A DNA stretch of 44,205 bases from NCBI GenBank assembly GCA_002345845.1, contig DDWF01000118.1, positions 34,280-78,484 of the forward strand, in the 5' to 3' direction. Each line of letters starts with the position of its first letter. Within the stretch, counting starts at the first letter, position 1. A program made the translations under genes and the position numbers. This document shows positions 24,318-34,300 of this stretch, in pieces. Under the pieces are notes generated by a model that was given only the letters and a program-made list of their open reading frames with translations, was not told the origin of the DNA and did no database searches. The stretch comes from Betaproteobacteria bacterium UBA2293. GTDB lineage: Bacteria; Pseudomonadota; Gammaproteobacteria; Burkholderiales; Rhodocyclaceae.

Positions 24318-24974
24318 ATGAAGCAAGCACCTAGCGCACGCACGACTCTGCAGCGCAAGCCGCAGCGCGGCCATTACGATGCCGCAACCATCGCAGCCAT
24401 CATCGATGCCGCACTGATCTGCCAGATCGCCTTCCACGACGGCGACAGCGTGCATTGCCTGCCGACCGCCTGCTGGCGCATCGGCGACGACCTCTATATC
24501 CATGGCGCCAACAATTCGCGGCTGACCCGGACGCTGCTCTCCACCGAATGCGCCGTCTGCATCGCCCATGTCGATGGCCTGGTGCTCGCCCGTTCCGCCT
24601 TTCACCATTCCATGAATTTCCGTTCGGTAGCGATCTACGGCTGCTTTATCGCCGTCGATGATGAGGCAGAAAAGCTGGCCGCCCTCGCCGCTTTCGTCGA
24701 CCATGTCAGCCCCGGACGCTCGACGCTGGTACGTCCGCCAAATGCCGGCGAACTGGCCGGCACTCGCGTGTTGCGCCTGAATCTCGCCGAAGCGGCAGCC
24801 AAGATTCGCGACTGGGGCGTCGAGGACGATGCCGACGATCTGGGCCAGCAGGTTTGGGCGGGCGTTGTGCCGATCCGCACGGTTGCCGGCAGCGCGCAGC
24901 CGGCCGCGGATTGTTATCAGCATCCCGAACCCAATATCCCGGCTTTCATCGTGGGCACCGGGGAAAATCCGTGA
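24318..24974 (+). CDS. Pyridoxamine 5'-phosphate oxidase-like flavin-binding protein
   Basis: A 218-residue protein of the split-barrel FMN-binding family. Visible features are RGHYDAATIAAIIDAALICQIAF, the core strand DSVHCLPTACWRIGDDLYIHG, SRLTRTLL and FRSVAIYG, which match the family of PNPOx-related proteins that open with a G-x-YD motif. ATG at 24318 has an excellent AGGAGGA site. Family members bind FMN, F420 or haem, so enzymatic pyridoxamine oxidation is not proven, and the residues that would define true PdxH are not evident. Divergence from a PLP-responsive MocR regulator supports a role in vitamin B6 or amine metabolism. Confidence 0.8.
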   Translation: MKQAPSARTTLQRKPQRGHYDAATIAAIIDAALICQIAFHDGDSVHCLPTACWRIGDDLYIHGANNSRLTRTLLSTECAVCIAHVDGLVLARSAFHHSMNFRSVAIYGCFIAVDDEAEKLAALAAFVDHVSPGRSTLVRPPNAGELAGTRVLRLNLAEAAAKIRDWGVEDDADDLGQQVWAGVVPIRTVAGSAQPAADCYQHPEPNIPAFIVGTGENP

Positions 24975-25127
24975 CGTCAGCATCTATCTCTCTGGCACGC
25001 TGGCCCATGCCACCAGCTTCCGGGGCACTTGACACGAGCGAGCAAGCTGCGGCCAAATTCCCGCACACTACACGTGAGCGGCACGGCGTCTCTGCCCTTG
25101 CCCTTGGCCAGAGAGGAGCGTTTGCTG

Positions 25128-28100
25128 ATGAACCAGAAAGCCATGCTCCCCAGCAACGGAAGGGTGAAGCCAGGCTCCGGCGCAGGAGCAGCTGACACCC
25201 CGCTGGACCTGGCCATACGAATCGGCGACCTGATGGGTGACGCCATTGTCGTTCTCGACCCACAAGAGCGCATCATCCAAAGCAATGCCGCTTTCGGCCA
25301 GCTGTTCGGTTATGCCGCTGACGAGGTGCATGGACGGCGCTTTGACATTCTCTACGCGGAGGACGACTCCGCAGCGCAGCACGCTACCAACCCGGCTCAG
25401 GACACCTGCACCGACGTCTGCTGCCGGCACCGCGACGGCACCATTTTCTTCGCTACCCGGGCGATCACGCTCCTCCCTGACGTCGATGGCGCCCCGGCCG
25501 GAAGCCTCCTGATTCATCGTGCCCCCGCCACGAAGCAGCCGGCGAAGGCCGCCCGGCAAAGCAGCGAAATCGCCTTCCGCACGCTGTTCGAGCTATCGCT
25601 GGTCGGCACTGCCGAGGTTGACCCCACCTCCGGTCGCTTGTTGAAAGTCAATGCCAAGATGGGCGAAATCACCGGCTACTCGACTGCCGAATTGCAGACG
25701 ATGACCTTCCGCGAGCTCACCCATCCGGATGACCGAGACAAAAACTGGGAGGGATTTCGCCGGACGATGACCGGCAGCAGCGCCCTCTATGTCGTCGAGA
25801 AACGTTACATACGCAAGGATGGAGGCATCGTCTGGGTGCGTGTGCAGTCCGCACCGCAGCGCGATGCCCACGGTATCACCCAAAGGACGGTGTCCATGAT
25901 CCAGGACATCACCCTGCAGAAACAGGCCGAGGCGGCACTGCGCCAGCAACTGGAGATGCAGACGCTGCTCGGCAAGATCATGGCCACCGTACCCGGCGCC
26001 ATCTATTCCTACCAACTGCGGCCAGACGGCAGTATCTGCATGCCCTTTGCCAGCGCTGCCCTGGTGCAGCTGTTCGGCATCGCACCGGAGGCCGTGCGCG
26101 ACGACGCATCTTGCTTGATGGAGCGTATCCATCCACAGGACATCGCGGCTGTCAGACAATCGATTGCCGTCTCCTACGAAGCGATGACCCCGTGGCGCGC
26201 CGAATTTCGCGCCATCCATCCGGACAAGGGAGAACTGTGGATAGACGGTCACTCGGTACCCCAGCGCGAAGCCGACGGCAGCGTGTTGTGGCATGGTTAT
26301 CTGTCCGACATCACCAATCGCAAGGTGATGGAACAGACGCTACGGCAGCGCGAGGCGGATCTGCGGCGGGCCCAGTCGGTGGCGCAGACCGGCAGCTGGC
26401 AATTGAACGTGCGCAAGAACGAACTGCACTGGTCGGACGAGAACCATCGCATTTTCGGCGTTCCCCGTGGCATCCCACTGACTTACGAAAGCTTCCTCGC
26501 CGTCACCCATCCCGAGGACCGCGACTTCGTCGACCACTCATGGCAGGCCGCCCTGCTCGGCGCCCCCTACGACATTGAACACCGCATCGTCGTCGCCGGC
26601 GAGACCCGCTGGGTGCGCCAACGGGCCGAACTGGAATTCGATGCCCAAGGCAATCTGCTGGGCGGCTTCGGCAGCACCCAGGACATCACCGAACTGAAAC
26701 GCGCGGCGGCGGCGCTGGCGGTCAGCGAAGCGCGTTTTCGCCTGGCCATGGAGGCGGTCGCCGGAGTCGTCTATGAATGGCACCGGGCCAGCGGCGCCAC
26801 CTACTGGTCGAGCGGTCTTGCCCGAATTTTCGGCGTCAGCGGCCTGGATGCCGAAAACAGCCGCGCCTGGTGGCGCCACAACATCCACCCGGAAGACCTG
26901 CCACGCGTCCGTGCCGAGATACGGCTAGCGCTGAAAGCCGGCGACGAGCAGTTGCAGCTGGAATACCGCATGCGTCACGGCGCCGGCTACTGGCTGCATG
27001 TCGCCGATGGCGCCCGTATCATTCGCGATGCCGGCGGCCGGCTCGAACGCGTCGTCGGCAGCCTGACCGACATCAGCGCCCGCAAGCAGGCGGAAGCTGA
27101 ACTCCGACGGATCAACGATTCACTCGAACTGGTGGTCGCCCGGCGGACCGCCGAGGCCGATGCACGGGCGGTCGCCCTGCAGGAATCGGAGCGCTTCGCC
27201 CGCGCCACCATCGACGCCCTCGACTTCGCGCTCTGCGTCCTCGACGACAGCGGCCACATCATCGCCGTCAATCGCATCTGGCGCGAATTCGCCCGGGCCA
27301 ATGGCGGCGACGAGCGACTGCTGTGCGAGGGCGCCGACTATCTCGCCGTGTGCACTGCCGCCGCTGGCCCATCCTGCCCCGTCGCCGGCCAGGTGGCTGA
27401 TGCCGTACGTGCCGCCATCGCCGGCGGCCGCCAGAGCTTCTCGGTCGAGTACGAATGTCATGCCCCGTATGAGCGGCGCTGGTTCGTCATGCACCTGTCG
27501 GCCTTCCCCAGCGACGGCCCGCTACGCCTGGTGATCAAGCATGAAGAAATCAGCGCCCGCAAACTGGCCGAAGAAGAGCGCCTGGCCAGCGCCCGGCGCA
27601 TCAAGCGCCTGGCCGCACACCTGGAAACCGTGCGCGAAGAGCAAAGCGCGAGCATCGCCCGCGAAGTGCATGACGAACTTGGCGGTACGCTGACCATGGT
27701 CAAGCTTGGCCTGGCAATGATTGGCGACACCATGGAGCAAGCGGCGCCGCAACACGCGGCGCTCAACCGCATACTCGACCAGGTCAGCGCCGCCCTGCAG
27801 ACGGTCAAGCGCATTTCGACCAACCTGCGCCCGGCAACACTCGACACCCTCGGCTTCATCGCCACGGTCAAATGGTATGCCGCGCAATTCTCGCAGATGA
27901 CCGGCATCGCCACCCAACTGCACATGCCTGCCTATGTATCCCTGCCGCGCAGCGTCGCCACGACCACCTTCCGCATCGTCCAGGAAGCCCTGACCAACAT
28001 CGCCAAGCATGCCCGGGCCGGCCGCGTCATCATTACCATCGAACGTCGCCGGCAACATCTGTTCATCATCATCCGGGACGATGGCATCGGCCTGAGCGAA

Positions 28101-28265
28101 GCCAGCCAGGCCGAGCCGGATTCCTTCGGCCTGATCGGCATGCACGAACGGGCCCAGAATCTCGGCGGCCAACTGACCATCTCCAGCCCCCCCGGCGCCG
28201 GCACGCGCCTGGATTTGAGCATTCCACTCGGGGACAATGACGTGAATGGAGAAAGCCCAGCATGA
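25128..28265 (+). CDS. Cytoplasmic multi-PAS sensor histidine kinase (NarL type)
   Basis: A 1045-residue kinase with no transmembrane segment. I count six PAS or PAS-like modules at about residues 25-135, 146-265, 270-405, 405-530, 530-655 and 690-810; several end with the PAC-type signature DIT or DIS followed by a short helix. A HisKA_3 dimerisation helix carries the phosphorylated histidine in IAREVHDELGGTLTMVKLGL (about 840-860). The HATPase domain shows FRIVQEALTNIAKHARA and RDDGIGLSE. The last PAS has several cysteines (LLCEGADYLAVC and GPSCPVAG). ATG at 25128 is chosen for its AGAGGAG site. It overlaps the response regulator by four bases, so the two are partners. The signal is unknown. 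Confidence 0.9.
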   Translation: MNQKAMLPSNGRVKPGSGAGAADTPLDLAIRIGDLMGDAIVVLDPQERIIQSNAAFGQLFGYAADEVHGRRFDILYAEDDSAAQHATNPAQDTCTDVCCRHRDGTIFFATRAITLLPDVDGAPAGSLLIHRAPATKQPAKAARQSSEIAFRTLFELSLVGTAEVDPTSGRLLKVNAKMGEITGYSTAELQTMTFRELTHPDDRDKNWEGFRRTMTGSSALYVVEKRYIRKDGGIVWVRVQSAPQRDAHGITQRTVSMIQDITLQKQAEAALRQQLEMQTLLGKIMATVPGAIYSYQLRPDGSICMPFASAALVQLFGIAPEAVRDDASCLMERIHPQDIAAVRQSIAVSYEAMTPWRAEFRAIHPDKGELWIDGHSVPQREADGSVLWHGYLSDITNRKVMEQTLRQREADLRRAQSVAQTGSWQLNVRKNELHWSDENHRIFGVPRGIPLTYESFLAVTHPEDRDFVDHSWQAALLGAPYDIEHRIVVAGETRWVRQRAELEFDAQGNLLGGFGSTQDITELKRAAAALAVSEARFRLAMEAVAGVVYEWHRASGATYWSSGLARIFGVSGLDAENSRAWWRHNIHPEDLPRVRAEIRLALKAGDEQLQLEYRMRHGAGYWLHVADGARIIRDAGGRLERVVGSLTDISARKQAEAELRRINDSLELVVARRTAEADARAVALQESERFARATIDALDFALCVLDDSGHIIAVNRIWREFARANGGDERLLCEGADYLAVCTAAAGPSCPVAGQVADAVRAAIAGGRQSFSVEYECHAPYERRWFVMHLSAFPSDGPLRLVIKHEEISARKLAEEERLASARRIKRLAAHLETVREEQSASIAREVHDELGGTLTMVKLGLAMIGDTMEQAAPQHAALNRILDQVSAALQTVKRISTNLRPATLDTLGFIATVKWYAAQFSQMTGIATQLHMPAYVSLPRSVATTTFRIVQEALTNIAKHARAGRVIITIERRRQHLFIIIRDDGIGLSEASQAEPDSFGLIGMHERAQNLGGQLTISSPPGAGTRLDLSIPLGDNDVNGESPA

Positions 28266-28891
28266 AACGGATATTGATAGTCGATGACCACGCCGTGGTG
28301 CGTTTCGGCCTGCGCCAGTTCCTGGCCAACACCGAGGATCTGGAGATCGTCGGCGAGGCCGCCTCCGGTATGGAGGCGCTGGCCCAGGTCAATCAGGGGC
28401 ACTGGGACCTCGTGCTGCTCGACATGTCGTTGCCCGACCTCAACGGCATGGAAGTGCTCAAGCGCATCAAGCGCAGCCACCCGGAGCTGCCGGTACTGAT
28501 CTTCAGCATGTTCGCCGAGGCTGAGTTCGCCCTGCCCACCATTGAAGCCGGGGCCGCCGGCTACCTCAACAAGGACAGCCCGCCGCAACAGATGCTGACG
28601 GCCATTCGCACCGTTGTCGCCGGCGACCGTTACGTCAGCCCGACGCTGACCGAGCAGTTGCTCGCTGGCGTTACCCGGAACAGCCAGCGACCGCCGCATG
28701 AGTCGCTGTCGAAACGGGAAATGGAAGTCCTGCTGCTGCTCAGCAAGGGCATCGCGCTGACGCGGATTGGCGAAAGCCTGCAGCTCAGCGTCAAGACCGT
28801 CAGTACCTACCGGGCGCGCATTCTCGAAAAGCTGGACATGGAATCCAATGCCGAACTGACACGCTACGTGCTTGAGCACAAGCTCGGCTGA
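28262..28891 (+). CDS. LuxR/NarL family response regulator
   Basis: A 209-residue regulator. The receiver domain (1-120) has the acidic pocket D8-D9, the phosphoacceptor Asp54 in LVLLDMSLPDLNG and a conserved lysine in GYLNKDSPP. The LuxR-type helix-turn-helix (about 145-205) shows LSKREMEVLLLLSKG and IGESLQLSVKTVSTYRARI. ATG overlaps the kinase stop as ATGA. It probably receives phosphate from the six-PAS kinase. Target genes are unknown; the phasin and the genes after it are downstream candidates. Confidence 0.94.
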   Translation: MKRILIVDDHAVVRFGLRQFLANTEDLEIVGEAASGMEALAQVNQGHWDLVLLDMSLPDLNGMEVLKRIKRSHPELPVLIFSMFAEAEFALPTIEAGAAGYLNKDSPPQQMLTAIRTVVAGDRYVSPTLTEQLLAGVTRNSQRPPHESLSKREMEVLLLLSKGIALTRIGESLQLSVKTVSTYRARILEKLDMESNAELTRYVLEHKLG

Positions 28892-28921
28892 CGCTGCCAC
28901 AGGTCGGTGACGCTGGGGGGA

Positions 28922-28943
28922 GATGTAGGCTTATTCCTACATC
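28922..28943. promoter_or_regulatory. Palindrome between the response regulator and phasin genes
   Basis: GATGTAGG (28922-28929) and CCTACATC (28936-28943) form a perfect 8-base inverted repeat around CTTATT. There is no T run directly after it, so it could be either a weak terminator of the kinase-regulator unit or a protein-binding site for the phasin promoter. The 189-base gap holds no other gene that I can support. Confidence 0.45.
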
Positions 28944-29080
28944 GATCAGGTTGTTTTCTGACACAGGTACGCGCATGTTCCGATATTTATCCGGCATGCG
29001 GCGTGAGAGACTGGAAGTTCTGCCGGCCCCTGAACATGCTTCAGGATCGCCATTTTTCCCGCTCCTGTGAAAGATCCAGC

Positions 29081-29506
29081 ATGAACCTGCAAATCGATCC
29101 GCTCTCCCGTCACCTCGACATTTCCCGCAATCTGCTGGAGCAAACGCTCTCCGGCATGGAGCAATTGCTAGCCTTGGGCATCGACCACACTCAGGATTTC
29201 GTCGGCCGTAGCAGCCAGCAGTTGAAGGGCACGCTTTCCGATTCGCTCATCATCACCGAGGCCTCGCAATGGCCCGATGCCATGCAGCAAGGCATTCACG
29301 TCACCATCAACCTGATGCGCGACACCACCCTGGCGGCGACCGACTACCAGATCGACGCCCTGCGCCTGCAGCACAACCAGGCATCGGAAGTCCAGAAAAC
29401 GCTGGCCGCAGCGATCACCGAGCAGTTCGCCATCGTCGACCAGACCCTCGGTGGCGCCCCGCACACGAGCAAGCCTGGCGCCATTGCCCGCAAGGTCAAA
29501 GCCTGA
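29081..29506 (+). CDS. Phasin family protein
   Basis: A 141-residue helical protein of the phasin type, which coats polyhydroxyalkanoate granules. It shows the amphipathic pattern of the family: LLEQTLSGMEQLLALGIDHTQDFVGRSSQQLKGTL and a second helix around DAMQQGIHVTINLMRDTTLAATDYQI. ATG at 29081 is chosen because the protein fold starts there; upstream codons run through the intergenic palindrome. The ribosome-binding site is weak. No PHA synthase is nearby. A divergent phasin-like role, not tied to PHA granules, cannot be excluded. Confidence 0.75.
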   Translation: MNLQIDPLSRHLDISRNLLEQTLSGMEQLLALGIDHTQDFVGRSSQQLKGTLSDSLIITEASQWPDAMQQGIHVTINLMRDTTLAATDYQIDALRLQHNQASEVQKTLAAAITEQFAIVDQTLGGAPHTSKPGAIARKVKA

Positions 29507-29588
29507 GAAAACCGGCGCCCCCCGATCCCGACAGAGACCATAAAACAGATACGAGACAAAGCTAATCGGCCCACCAAAGGAGGATTTC

Positions 29589-29828
29589 ATGTATTCCGAG
29601 ACCTCGAACCTGCACTCCGATGAAACACATGAGCAATTCATCCGTCGCGCCAGCGGATTTTTTCCTGAAGATCGCGTCCGTGACTGGTCGCGTATCGAGC
29701 GCGCCGTGTTCAACCAGTTGATGGGACGATTGATCCATGAACACAGCTACGCATCGATCACCGACGCGATGCTCACCCGCTGCCGGGATGACATGTACGA
29801 AATTGTCCGCCGATGCCAGTCCGACTGA
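29589..29828 (+). CDS. Hypothetical small protein
   Basis: A 79-residue charged protein with a strong AAGGAGG site before ATG 29589, so translation is very likely. The sequence is helical (HEQFIRRASGFFPEDRVRDW; FNQLMGRLIHEHSYASITD) with no signal peptide or membrane segment. I do not recognise a family. It lies between the phasin and the PAS-GGDEF gene, probably in the same transcript. Confidence 0.7.
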   Translation: MYSETSNLHSDETHEQFIRRASGFFPEDRVRDWSRIERAVFNQLMGRLIHEHSYASITDAMLTRCRDDMYEIVRRCQSD

Positions 29829-29912
29829 GCCATCCCTGACCCGCGCCGAGTGGCTTCGCAAACGATCCAGACCTGGCACCCCGGCGCAGCCGGGCATTGG
29901 CCGGAGAGCCGC

Positions 29913-31298
29913 ATGTGCGGGGAAATAGACCCGCCCAGCCGGGAACAACTGCTGTTGCAGAATAACAAGCTGCGCCTGGCTCTGGTTGAACAGGAAACGG
30001 CACGGCGCCACTACGCCCGACTATTCGAACAGGCGCCGGTCGGTTACCTGACACTTGATGGCAATGGGGCGATACTGCAGGCCAACGGCACGGCCGCCAA
30101 ACTACTCGGCCGGCCGTTCGGCGAACTGGCCGGCCGGCCTTTGGAGCGTTTCATTCATGACCAAGACCGGGGGCTCTTTCGCCGACATTTCGCCGAACTG
30201 CCCAGTGCCACGACACCCCGCCATTGTGAGTTGCGCATGGAGAATGTTGACCAGACGGTCTTCTGGGTCCAGTTGCGCTACACCGGCAAGGCGAGGGGCG
30301 ATGACGAGGCGCTTTGTCTGGTCACCCTCGGTGACATCACGGCAAGCAAGCAAGCCGAACAGGCGCTGCAGGAGCAGAAGAATTTCTTCCACCTGATCGC
30401 CGAAAACCTCTCCGATTTCATCGCCGTCCTCGATCTGGACGGCCGGCGACTCTACAACAGCCCTTCCTACCGGCAACTGTTCGGCGCCGACCGGGATGTG
30501 CACGACACCGACTCCTTCGCCGAAATCCACCCCGATGATCGCGAGTATGTCCGCCAGGTGTTTCGCGAAACGGTGCTGACCGGCCTGGGCCAACGGATCG
30601 AATACCGCTTCATGACCGTGGAGGGCGAGACGCGCGAGATGGAATCGCGCGGTAGCGTGATCAAGGATGAACAGGGTCACGTCGTCCGCGTCGTCGTCGT
30701 TTCGCAGGACATCACCGAACGCAAGCGCTTGCAGGAGCAGGTCCGGCAGATGGCCTTCCACGATCCGCTGACCGGACTGCCCAACCGTCGCCTGTTTGAT
30801 GACCGCTTCAACCTGACGATGGCGGCAACGACCCGCAGCAACGAATTCGGCGCGCTGATCTTCATCGATCTGGACAATTTCAAGCTACTCAACGACAGCT
30901 ATGGCCATGATGTCGGCGACCAGTTGCTGGTCGAGACGGCCAATCGGCTGAAGCGTGGCGTCCGCGAAATGGACACGGTAGCGCGCTTCGGCGGTGACGA
31001 GTTCGTCGTCATGCTCGGCCAGCTCGACATCGAGCGCAGGAGTTCGCTAGCCCAGGCGCGGATGATCGCCAACAAGCTTTGTCAGGCCCTGGCCGAACCT
31101 TACCGGCTGACCGTCGGCCAGCCTGGCAGCAGCGGCAGCAAGAGCTTCGACTACTGCTGCACCGCCAGCATCGGCGTGTCCTTGTTCAACCAGCACGACA
31201 CCAGCCAGTGCAAGATCCTCAAGCGTGCCGATGCGGCGATGTATCAGGCCAAGAGTTTGGGCGGCAATCAGGTCCGCTTCTGTCGCGGCCGCGGGTAA
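29913..31298 (+). CDS. PAS-domain diguanylate cyclase
   Basis: A 461-residue cytoplasmic protein with two PAS domains and a GGDEF domain, making the second messenger cyclic di-GMP. PAS1 covers about 35-150 (LFEQAPVGYLTLDGNGAILQAN) and PAS2 about 165-290 (LIAENLSDFIAVLDLDGRRLYN ... VVVVSQDITERKR). The GGDEF domain (about 290-460) has AFHDPLTGLPNRRLFDDRF and the intact active site RFGGDEFVVML. I see no RxxD inhibitory site upstream of GGDEF. ATG at 29913 has GGAG with a 6-base spacer; an upstream GTG at 29850 is less likely. Confidence 0.88.
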   Translation: MCGEIDPPSREQLLLQNNKLRLALVEQETARRHYARLFEQAPVGYLTLDGNGAILQANGTAAKLLGRPFGELAGRPLERFIHDQDRGLFRRHFAELPSATTPRHCELRMENVDQTVFWVQLRYTGKARGDDEALCLVTLGDITASKQAEQALQEQKNFFHLIAENLSDFIAVLDLDGRRLYNSPSYRQLFGADRDVHDTDSFAEIHPDDREYVRQVFRETVLTGLGQRIEYRFMTVEGETREMESRGSVIKDEQGHVVRVVVVSQDITERKRLQEQVRQMAFHDPLTGLPNRRLFDDRFNLTMAATTRSNEFGALIFIDLDNFKLLNDSYGHDVGDQLLVETANRLKRGVREMDTVARFGGDEFVVMLGQLDIERRSSLAQARMIANKLCQALAEPYRLTVGQPGSSGSKSFDYCCTASIGVSLFNQHDTSQCKILKRADAAMYQAKSLGGNQVRFCRGRG

Positions 31299-31340
31299 GC
31301 GAAAGACGCCGGCAAAGTGGCATAGGGCAAGCGAAACCGC

Positions 31341-34300
31341 TCAGTGAAAATCCCGGCTCGTCGTTTCCAGACGCCCCAGCCAGGTCGACAGGTCGACCAG
31401 GCGCTGGGCGACCAGATGCACCACCTGCCCTTCCTTCTGTAGCTGCCCGTAAACGCCGAGCAGCGTGGCGCCGAGCAGTTCCCGCCGCTGTTTGTCGACC
31501 AGCCACGGCTTGACGACGATGTTGGTCCAGCCCGTTTCATCCTCCAGCGTGACGAAGACGATGCCGGTCGCCGTGCCTGGCCGCTGACGGCCAGTGACGA
31601 TGCCGGCGACGCGGACCAGCGCCCGATCGCCGCATTGTTCCAGTTCGCCGGCAGTGAGGAAGCGCCGTGCCGCCAGGCGCTCCCGCAGCAGCATCAGCGG
31701 ATGGCGGCGCAACGTGTGGCCGAGACGCTGGTAGTCGGCGAGCAGGTTTTCGCCCTCGCTGGGTGCGGCCAGCACCGCCGGCGTTTCCGCTGCGGCAATG
31801 CCGGCGAACAGGTCGCCCTGACGCGGTGCGGCAACGCTGGCCGCCCAGGCCGCCTGGCGGCGGTGGCCGGCGAGGCTCTTCAGCGCGTCGGCAGCGGCCA
31901 GCAGGTCGAGGTCGCGGCGGTTGAGGCCGCTGCGCGCCGCCAGCTCGGCGACATCGGCAAACGGCGCGTCGCGACGGGCGTGGGCGACGCGTTCGCCAGC
32001 CTCCCGCCCCAGTCCCTTGATCTCGCGCAGGCCGAGGCGAACCGCGCCGTTTTCATCGACATGGCTGTCCCAGTCGCTGGCCGCAACGTCGGCAGGATGG
32101 ACGACGACAGCATGGCGCCGGGCATCCTGGATCAGCATTGACGGTGAGTAGAAGCCCATCGGCTGGCTGTTGAGCAGGCCGCAGAGAAAGGCCGCCGGAT
32201 GATGGCGCTTGACCCAGGCCGAGGCATAAACCAGCAGCGCGAAGCTGGCGGCGTGCGACTCGGGGAAGCCGTATTCGCCGAAGCCCTGGATCTGCGCAAC
32301 GATGCGCTCGATGAAGCCGGCCGGCACGCCGTTTCGCGCCATGCCGGCACGCAGCTTGTCCTGATAGCGGGCGAGCGTGCCCTTGCGCCGCCAGGCAGCC
32401 ATCGCCCGGCGCAATTCGTCCGCCTCGCCGGGCGTGAAGCCGGCGGCAACGATGGCCAGTTGCATCACCTGTTCCTGGAAGATCGGCACGCCGCAGGTGC
32501 GTGCCAGCACCGCGTCGATCGCCGGCGTGATCTCCTCGATGCGCTCTTTACCCTGGCGCCGCTTCAGGTAGGGATGGACCATGTCGCCCTGGATCGGCCC
32601 CGGCCGGACCAGCGAGACCTCGATCACCAGATCGTAGTAGTTGCGCGGCTTGAGGCGCGGCAGCATGCTCATCTGCGCCCGCGACTCGACCTGGAAAACG
32701 CCCATGCTGTCGGCGCGGCAGAGCATGTCGTAGGTCGCCTTGTCGCCTTCCGGAATTTCGTTCAATTGCAGCGGCCCGATGATCGCCAGCATCCGGCGCA
32801 GTGCCGAGAGCATGCCGAGCGCCAGCACATCGACCTTCATCAGGCCGACCGCATCGAGATCATCCTTGTCCCACTGGATCACCGTGCGCTCGGCCATCGC
32901 TGTGTTCTCGACCGGCACCAGCCGCGCCAGCGGCCCGCGCGACATGACGAAACCGCCGACATGCTGGGTCAGGTGACGAGGAAAACCGCGCAACTGCTCG
33001 GCGATCCACAGCCACTTGGCGACACGCGGCGACTGTGGGTCCAGCCCCTGCTCGGCGAAGCGCTCCGGCATCTGCTCGCGCTTGTCCCACCAGGCCAGCG
33101 AGGCGGTTAGCGCGTCGATGCGGGCGATGTCGAAACCGAGCGCCCTGCCCGCATCGCGCAGCGCGCCCTTGGTCCGGTAGGTGATGACGGCGGCGGCCAG
33201 CGCCGTGCGCTCGCGGCCGTATTTTCCGTAGATGTAGGCGATGACCTCGTCGCGCCGCTCGTGCTCGAAATCGACGTCGATATCCGGCGGCTCGCCGCGC
33301 TCCTTGGAGACAAAGCGCTCGAACAGCATCGCCGAACGCGCCGGATCGACCTCGGTGACGCCGAGCGCGAAACACACCGTCGAATTCGCCGCCGAGCCGC
33401 GCCCCTGGCAGAGGATGCCGACGCTGCGGGCAAAACAGACGATGTCGTAGACGGTCAGAAAATACGCTTCATATTGCAGCTCGGCGATCAGCCGCAACTC
33501 GTGCTCGATGCGCTCACGCACCGCGGCCGGCACGCCCTGCGGATAGCGACGGCACAGCCCGGCCTCGGTCTCGTGACGTAACCATGAGCTCGGCGTCTGA
33601 CCAGCCGGTGCGATTTCCTCCGGATATTCGTAGCGCAACTCATCGAGTGAGAACGTACACAGCGCCGCCATGCGCAGCGTCTCGGCCAGCAACTCGGGCG
33701 GGTACAGCCGCGCCAGGCGCAAGCGCGAGCGCAAATGCCGTTCGCCATTCGGAAACAGCGCATGCCCCGCGTCGAACACCGATGTTTTCAGGCGCAGCGC
33801 AGTCAACACATCCTGCACCGGCCGCCGCACCCGCACATGCATATGCACATCGCCCGCCGCCACCAACGGCAACCCGCAAGCCGCGCCGAGCGCCTGCAAA
33901 TCCGAGAGCCGCGCCGCATCGTCCGGCCCGGCATGCAGTTCGACAGCGATCCAGCAGCGACCGGGAAAGCGTTCGGCCAGCCAGCACCCATCGTCAATCG
34001 TGGGCGCCGCATCCGGCACCCACAACACCAGGCAATCCGGCACCGCACCACTCGGCGAAAGCGCATTGAAATCGTGGCGCAGCAAGGTGTAAGCACCCTT
34101 CTCTGCCCGCCGTCGCGCCAGCGTGATCAAGGCCGACAGATTGCCGTAGCCCTCCCGGTTCTGCGCCAGAAACACCAGTTTCAATCCATCGACTGTGGTC
34201 ATCTCGCTGCCGATCAGCAAGTGCGGCGTTTTTGGCGGATTTTCCAGCGCTCGGAACGCCTGATGCGCCCGTACCACACCAGCCAGCGAACACTCGTCAG

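Noticed and set aside
32199..33110. A 303-codon plus-strand frame opposite dnaE2.
   Set aside because: His- and Arg-rich shadow of the polymerase gene without motifs.
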